From JBICIG01 sp043101605 (GTDB lineage: Bacteria; Planctomycetota; Phycisphaerae; Phycisphaerales; UBA1924), in assembly GCA_043101605.1 (NCBI GenBank), contig JBICIG010000077.1:1-16751 (forward strand): a stretch of 16,751 nucleotides of DNA, written 5' to 3'. Both the position numbers and the translations under genes were made by a program. Position 1 is the first letter of the stretch. Every line of letters begins with the position of its first letter. Under the pieces are notes generated by a model. That model saw only the letters and a program-made list of their open reading frames with translations, had not been told where the DNA came from and made no database searches. This document shows, in pieces, positions 14,118 to 16,751 of this stretch.

Positions 14118-14264
14118 GTTGCTTCTCCTGCTCCGCGGCCGCACGCCGCAACCGCCCCCGGACGGGCCGAACAAACGCCCGCGTCCGACGGCACCATGAG
14201 CCTTCCTGTGGCGGTTCGGCCCCCCACTCCTTCGGGCGGCGATCGAGCGATCACAGTACGACCG

Positions 14265-14274
14265 CCCCCCCCCC
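14265..14274. repeat. Ten-base homopolymer (C on plus, G on minus)
   Basis: A run of ten C lies in the 210 bp gap between the two DUF481 genes, 148 bp upstream of the copy B start codon. On the coding strand it is G10. Such tracts can change length by slippage. Here it is intergenic, so any effect would be on transcription. The rest of this gap holds nothing else I can name. Confidence 0.7.
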
Positions 14275-14327
14275 GACTCAAGCCGGGAAGAACGCGGGCC
14301 GGGCCGGCGGGGCCGCCGAGGCGAGGG

Positions 14328-15353
14328 TCAGAACTGGATCGCCAGCAGCATGTAGTAGCTCAGGTCGTTGCGCTTGGCACCGCCGCCGGCGTCGGAGTCG
14401 TACCGATCCTGCCCTCCGACCTTCAGGCTGAGCTTCCGCTCGGGGTCGATCATGATCTCCCACTCCGCTTTGGCGTTCACCCGCAGCCGCTGCTCGGTGA
14501 TGCCCGGCAGCACATCCAGGTTCGCCGTCAACCGCTGGCGATCGTTGAGCTTGTGCGAGAGATCGAAGCCGAGGATGCCCTCGGCCCGGATGTCGTCGTT
14601 GGGCCCGCCGATGTCCTGTGCGAGGCTCAGCCCGCCGCGCGCCAGCAGGTTGGTCTTGTCGGTCTTGAGCACCTGGTAGCCGAACCCGCCGCCGAGCGTC
14701 ACGCGATGGTCCCAGCTCTGGAACTGGTCGGCGTCGTACGACGCCCGCGCGAAGTACCGCCAGCTCGAGTCCTTCATCAGCTTGTCGTAGCGGATCTCGG
14801 ACGCGAACCGGTTCGCCGTCACGCGCGAGTCCCGCGTCGCGTAGACATACTCAAGGTTCAGCCTCGTTTCGTTGAGGTCCGTCTTCCGCTCGGCCCGGAA
14901 CTTCCCACGGAAACTCGACGCGGTGGAGTTTCCCTCGCTCCCGGCGAGCCCGAGCTCGATGCGGCGCTCCCACCCCGTCAGGAACTTCTCGAGCTCGCTC
15001 GGCTCGGGCGGCGGTTCGACCACCGGCTCGTCCTGCACCACCGGGCTCGGCACCTTCGTCTCGGTCTCGCCCTGCGACTCCACCACCGACACATCCACCG
15101 GCGTTCCGGCGGGCTGGGCCGTCGCGAGGACCTCCCGCGCCTGCCCTGTGTTCTCGGAAACGGCCGGCCGGGCGGGAGCCTCATCCTCCGGGGCCGAGCG
15201 CAACGGGGGGCCCACCCGGCTCGGGCGTTCGGGGACCGACCAGATCAGGGCGGCATCCGGATCATCCGCCGGGGGAGCCGCCGGCGCCAGCGAAGACACA
15301 ACCGAAAGCACGCACGCGACGAGCCAGCAGCGGGTGATTCCATTCCTTGGCAC
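14328..15353 (-). CDS. DUF481 / YdiY-like outer-membrane protein with long Pro-rich linker (copy A)
   Basis: 341 residues from GTG 15351-15353, chosen because it places a clear signal peptide at the N-terminus ('MPRNGITRCWLVACVLSVVS', cleavage near AAP/A at 26-29). Another GTG at 15407 is in frame but would add 18 residues before it. Residues 30-120 form a Pro/Glu/Ala-rich, low-complexity linker ('VVQDEPVVEPPPEPSELEKF'). The C-terminal 220 residues match copy B throughout: 'GWERRIELGLAGSEGNST', 'DQFQSWDHRVTLGGGFGY', 'LLARGGLSLAQDIGGPNDD', 'LNDRQRLTANLDVLPG', 'DPERKLSLKVGGQDRYDS' and a C-terminal LAIQF. The aromatic last residue suits insertion by the BAM machinery. The linker may span the periplasm or contact peptidoglycan; that is inference. 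It is probably transcribed with copy B and mscS. Confidence 0.86.
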   Translation of the reverse strand: MPRNGITRCWLVACVLSVVSSLAPAAPPADDPDAALIWSVPERPSRVGPPLRSAPEDEAPARPAVSENTGQAREVLATAQPAGTPVDVSVVESQGETETKVPSPVVQDEPVVEPPPEPSELEKFLTGWERRIELGLAGSEGNSTASSFRGKFRAERKTDLNETRLNLEYVYATRDSRVTANRFASEIRYDKLMKDSSWRYFARASYDADQFQSWDHRVTLGGGFGYQVLKTDKTNLLARGGLSLAQDIGGPNDDIRAEGILGFDLSHKLNDRQRLTANLDVLPGITEQRLRVNAKAEWEIMIDPERKLSLKVGGQDRYDSDAGGGAKRNDLSYYMLLAIQF

Positions 15354-15465
15354 TTGCTCTGGACTCCCTTCCAGACCGCCGATCCGGGCGACGGCTTCGT
15401 TCTCCACCCGCGCTCCACGGGCCCGCCCGGCGCGAGGGATCCCCCGGGATCACCCGTCCGATCGG

Positions 15466-15471
15466 TATACT
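15466..15471 (+). promoter_or_regulatory. Possible -10 element upstream of the amidase gene
   Basis: TATACT lies 73 bases before the GTG start, in the 191 bp divergent gap between DUF481 copy A and the amidase. It is the same hexamer seen before ugd. The -35 position shows no clear consensus. Confidence 0.4.
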
Positions 15472-15482
15472 CGTTCACTGGC

Positions 15483-15510
15483 TGAAGCCGGGGTTGAAGC
15501 CCCGGTTTCA
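15483..15510 (+). promoter_or_regulatory. Strong leader hairpin upstream of the amidase gene
   Basis: TGAAGCCGGGG (15483-15493) and CCCCGGTTTCA (15500-15510) form an eleven-pair stem (one G-U) with the loop TTGAAG. The loop plus flank (GTTGAA, 15493-15498) can alternatively pair with TTCAAC (15507-15512), so two exclusive folds exist. It lies between the putative -10 and the start codon, about 35 bases before the GTG. It may be a leader regulator or a REP-like repeat; only one copy is in the window. Confidence 0.5.
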
Positions 15511-15544
15511 ACTCTTCGACCATTCCCGGCCGATGGGATGACTC

Positions 15545-16330
15545 GTGAAGACACCTCTGACACGACGGCATGCGGTCAACACACTCTTTTCGGGCATCGG
15601 GCTCTTCGCCCTTTCGGCCTGCTCCAGCGGACGCCGGTCCGCTTCGGGCGGCGTCGGAAGCGTCGGCGACCCCCTCCCGGGCGGTTCGGTCGCCTCGCTC
15701 GGCGGGCGTTCGGATGAGCCGCTGGCCCTCGACCGGGCGGGAGTCCACGACGACGCCGCCTCGTCCCGGGCGCGTGAATTGCTCGACGCGTGGAAGGGTC
15801 GCCAGTCCACCGCACCCTCCGGCGTCATCATGCGAACCCGCTGGGCCTCGGCCGGGCCGGTGGTCGCCCTGGCCGACCCCATGGGTGCCGTCTCGACCAT
15901 CACCATCCACCACGACGGGATGACCCCGTTCACCTCGACGCGCCAGAGCGACGCCATGAGCCGCCTGGAGTCCATCCGCAACGCCCACCGGGGCAACGGC
16001 TGGGCGGACATCGGCTACCACTACGCGATCGACCCCGCCGGGCGGGTCTACGAGTGCCGCCCGATCCGTTTCCAGGGCGCGCATGTCAAGGATCACAACC
16101 CCCACAACCTCGGGATCCTGGTGATGGGCAACTTCATGGAGCAGCGGCCGACATCCTCGGCCCTCGCGGCTCTCGACGCCTTCGTCGCCGACCGCATGAA
16201 GGCCTACCGCGTCCCGATCTCGCGCGTCTACACGCACCAGGAACTGCGGCCGACCGCCTGCCCGGGCGTCAGCCTCCAGCGGTACATGATCCAGACCCGC
16301 AGCGGCAAGGGCGGCATGGCCCGGGCCTGA
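15545..16330 (+). CDS. N-acetylmuramoyl-L-alanine amidase, lipoprotein (Amidase_2/PGRP fold)
   Basis: 261 residues from GTG 15545. The N-terminus has twin arginines ('LTRRHAVNTLFSG', R7-R8) followed by a hydrophobic stretch and the lipobox LSAC (Cys26), so it is probably a Tat- or Sec-exported lipoprotein. A Ser/Gly/Arg-rich spacer runs to about 90. The zinc amidase domain (about 92-250) shows 'TITIHHDGMTPF' (118-129, zinc His), 'GWADIGYHYAID' (152-163, with the conserved Tyr), 'NPHNLGILVMGNF' (185-197) and 'YTHQELRPTACPG' (229-241, zinc His231 and Cys239). These are the ligands and order of T7-lysozyme/AmpD/PGRP-type amidases, which cut the bond between MurNAc and L-Ala in peptidoglycan. It is likely a cell-wall recycling or remodelling enzyme. 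No partner gene is obvious. Confidence 0.92.
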   Translation: MKTPLTRRHAVNTLFSGIGLFALSACSSGRRSASGGVGSVGDPLPGGSVASLGGRSDEPLALDRAGVHDDAASSRARELLDAWKGRQSTAPSGVIMRTRWASAGPVVALADPMGAVSTITIHHDGMTPFTSTRQSDAMSRLESIRNAHRGNGWADIGYHYAIDPAGRVYECRPIRFQGAHVKDHNPHNLGILVMGNFMEQRPTSSALAALDAFVADRMKAYRVPISRVYTHQELRPTACPGVSLQRYMIQTRSGKGGMARA

Positions 16331-16386
16331 CCCGGTCGCCCCCCACCCCATCCGCGCCGCATCACCGACCGGTACGCCGACGCCGC

Positions 16387-16733
16387 TCACGCCTCCTCGG
16401 GCTCCGGCTCGGCCGACGGATCGCGCGGGCCGAAGATCGCCGACCCGACCCGGACGAGGTTGGACCCCTCCTCGATCGCGACCTCGTAGTCCCCCGACAT
16501 CCCCATGCTCAGGATGTTGAATCGCCCGTCGCCGAGCCCGGCGAGTTTCATCTCCTCGAAGAGTTCCCGGCAGCGGGCGAAGACCGGGCGGGCGTCCTCG
16601 GGGTTCTCCGAGTAGGGCGCCATGGTCATCAGCCCGCGGACGCGGACATGCACCATGGTGTCGATCTGCTCGGCGAGCGGGAACGCCGCCGGCAGCGGGC
16701 ACCCGTACTTGGTCTCCTCCCCCGCGCAATCGA
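16387..16733 (-). CDS. YggS-type PLP homeostasis protein (N-terminal part missing at contig end)
   Basis: This minus-strand frame ends at TGA 16387-16389 and runs open to the contig end; only the last 115 codons or so are present. It reads 'DCAGEETKYGC', 'HVRVRGLMTMAPYSENPEDA', 'FARCRELFEEMK', 'FNILSMGMSGDYEVAIEEGS' and 'NLVRVGSAIFGPRD'. These match the C-terminal half of the YggS/PLPBP family (GEE.K.G; RGLM.M; LSMGMS.D...AI..GS..VR.G.AIFG), a fold-type III barrel that binds pyridoxal phosphate and helps balance vitamin B6 and amino-acid metabolism. The PLP lysine lies in the missing part. An internal ATG at 16654-16656 should not be taken as the start. Codons beyond 16733 come from adapter sequence and must not be translated. 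Confidence 0.9.
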
Positions 16734-16751
16734 AGATCGGAAGAGCACACG
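16734..16751 (+). other. Illumina TruSeq adapter sequence (assembly artefact)
   Basis: AGATCGGAAGAGCACACG, 18 bases, is identical to the start of the Illumina TruSeq read-1 adapter and reaches exactly the last base of the window. It is untrimmed adapter at a contig end and not part of the genome. Read backwards it creates a false 'MCSSDL'-type N-terminus on the minus strand. Confidence 0.97.

Noticed and set aside
13272..15485. A 737-codon open frame on the plus strand
   Set aside because: It is antisense to two clear DUF481 genes and its translation is low-complexity (Arg/Gly/Val-rich) with no domain; long antisense frames are usual in DNA of this GC content.
13294..16732. An identical 17-base string (CCTCCCCCGCGCAATCG) at 13294-13310 and 16716-16732, the second just before the adapter
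   Set aside because: I suspected a chimeric join, but the second copy reads in frame as the conserved GEE.K.G region of YggS and the first is the mscS leader. In DNA this GC-rich a chance match of this length is plausible.
15245..16750. A 501-codon minus-strand open frame beginning MCSSDL
   Set aside because: Its N-terminus is translated adapter, and the rest is antisense to the amidase and out of frame with YggS.
1..16751. CRISPR array, tRNA genes, insertion sequence or prophage
   Set aside because: I saw no regularly spaced repeats, no cloverleaf with a GTTCGA arm in context, and no transposase, integrase or phage structural gene.

Overview
The window is GC-rich and looks like a Planctomycetota contig, most likely class Phycisphaerae. 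Three markers support this: a prepilin-like protein with an H-X9-DG motif, a secreted protein ending in the dockerin-like repeat 'DLTGSSDPNDPS...DFFFFLDAF', and a short PEP-CTERM-like tail ending in RRRR. It appears to be short-read metagenomic or draft data, because the last 18 bases (16734-16751) are Illumina TruSeq adapter sequence rather than genome. I see no rRNA, tRNA, CRISPR array, transposase or phage gene.

Layout. 1-2889, minus strand: a truncated CBS-pair protein, tyrosyl-tRNA synthetase (tyrS) and an H-X9-DG prepilin-like protein. 2890-3207: a divergent regulatory region with two copies of a TTGAGACT-N-AGTCTCAA palindrome, whose 7-1-7 core resembles Fur-family operators. 3208-5314, plus strand: two tandem secreted paralogues that share an uncharacterised ectodomain but have different C-terminal targeting signals (a duplicated dockerin-like repeat versus a PEP-CTERM-like tail). 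5338-5367: a terminator between convergent units. 5364-7267, minus strand: a SAM-dependent methyltransferase followed 14 bp later by a long-chain polyprenyl diphosphate synthase. 7363-12106, plus strand: a tight run of UDP-glucose 6-dehydrogenase, an orphan beta-type DNA methyltransferase that overlaps it by 4 bp, a four-helix membrane protein and a glutamine-dependent asparagine synthase. 12349-15353, minus strand: an MscS channel and two tandem DUF481 (YdiY-like) outer-membrane barrel proteins. 15545-16330, plus strand: a lipoprotein N-acetylmuramoyl-L-alanine amidase. 16387-16733, minus strand: the C-terminal part of a YggS-type PLP protein, cut by the contig end.

Much of the content serves the cell envelope: sugar-nucleotide oxidation, polyprenyl carrier, amidase, beta-barrels, mechanosensitive channel and secreted surface proteins. 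The best candidate for something undescribed is 2035-5314, where a pseudopilin-like gene and two differently anchored ectodomain paralogues diverge from a shared region holding two Fur-like boxes. This suggests metal- or stress-controlled surface display, but that is inference. Secondary items are a dispersed hairpin element with a compensatory base-pair change (1915-1947 and 12212-12244), a strong hairpin in the amidase leader, and unusual active-site residues in TyrRS (TIGN for HIGH) and AsnB (NGC for NGE).
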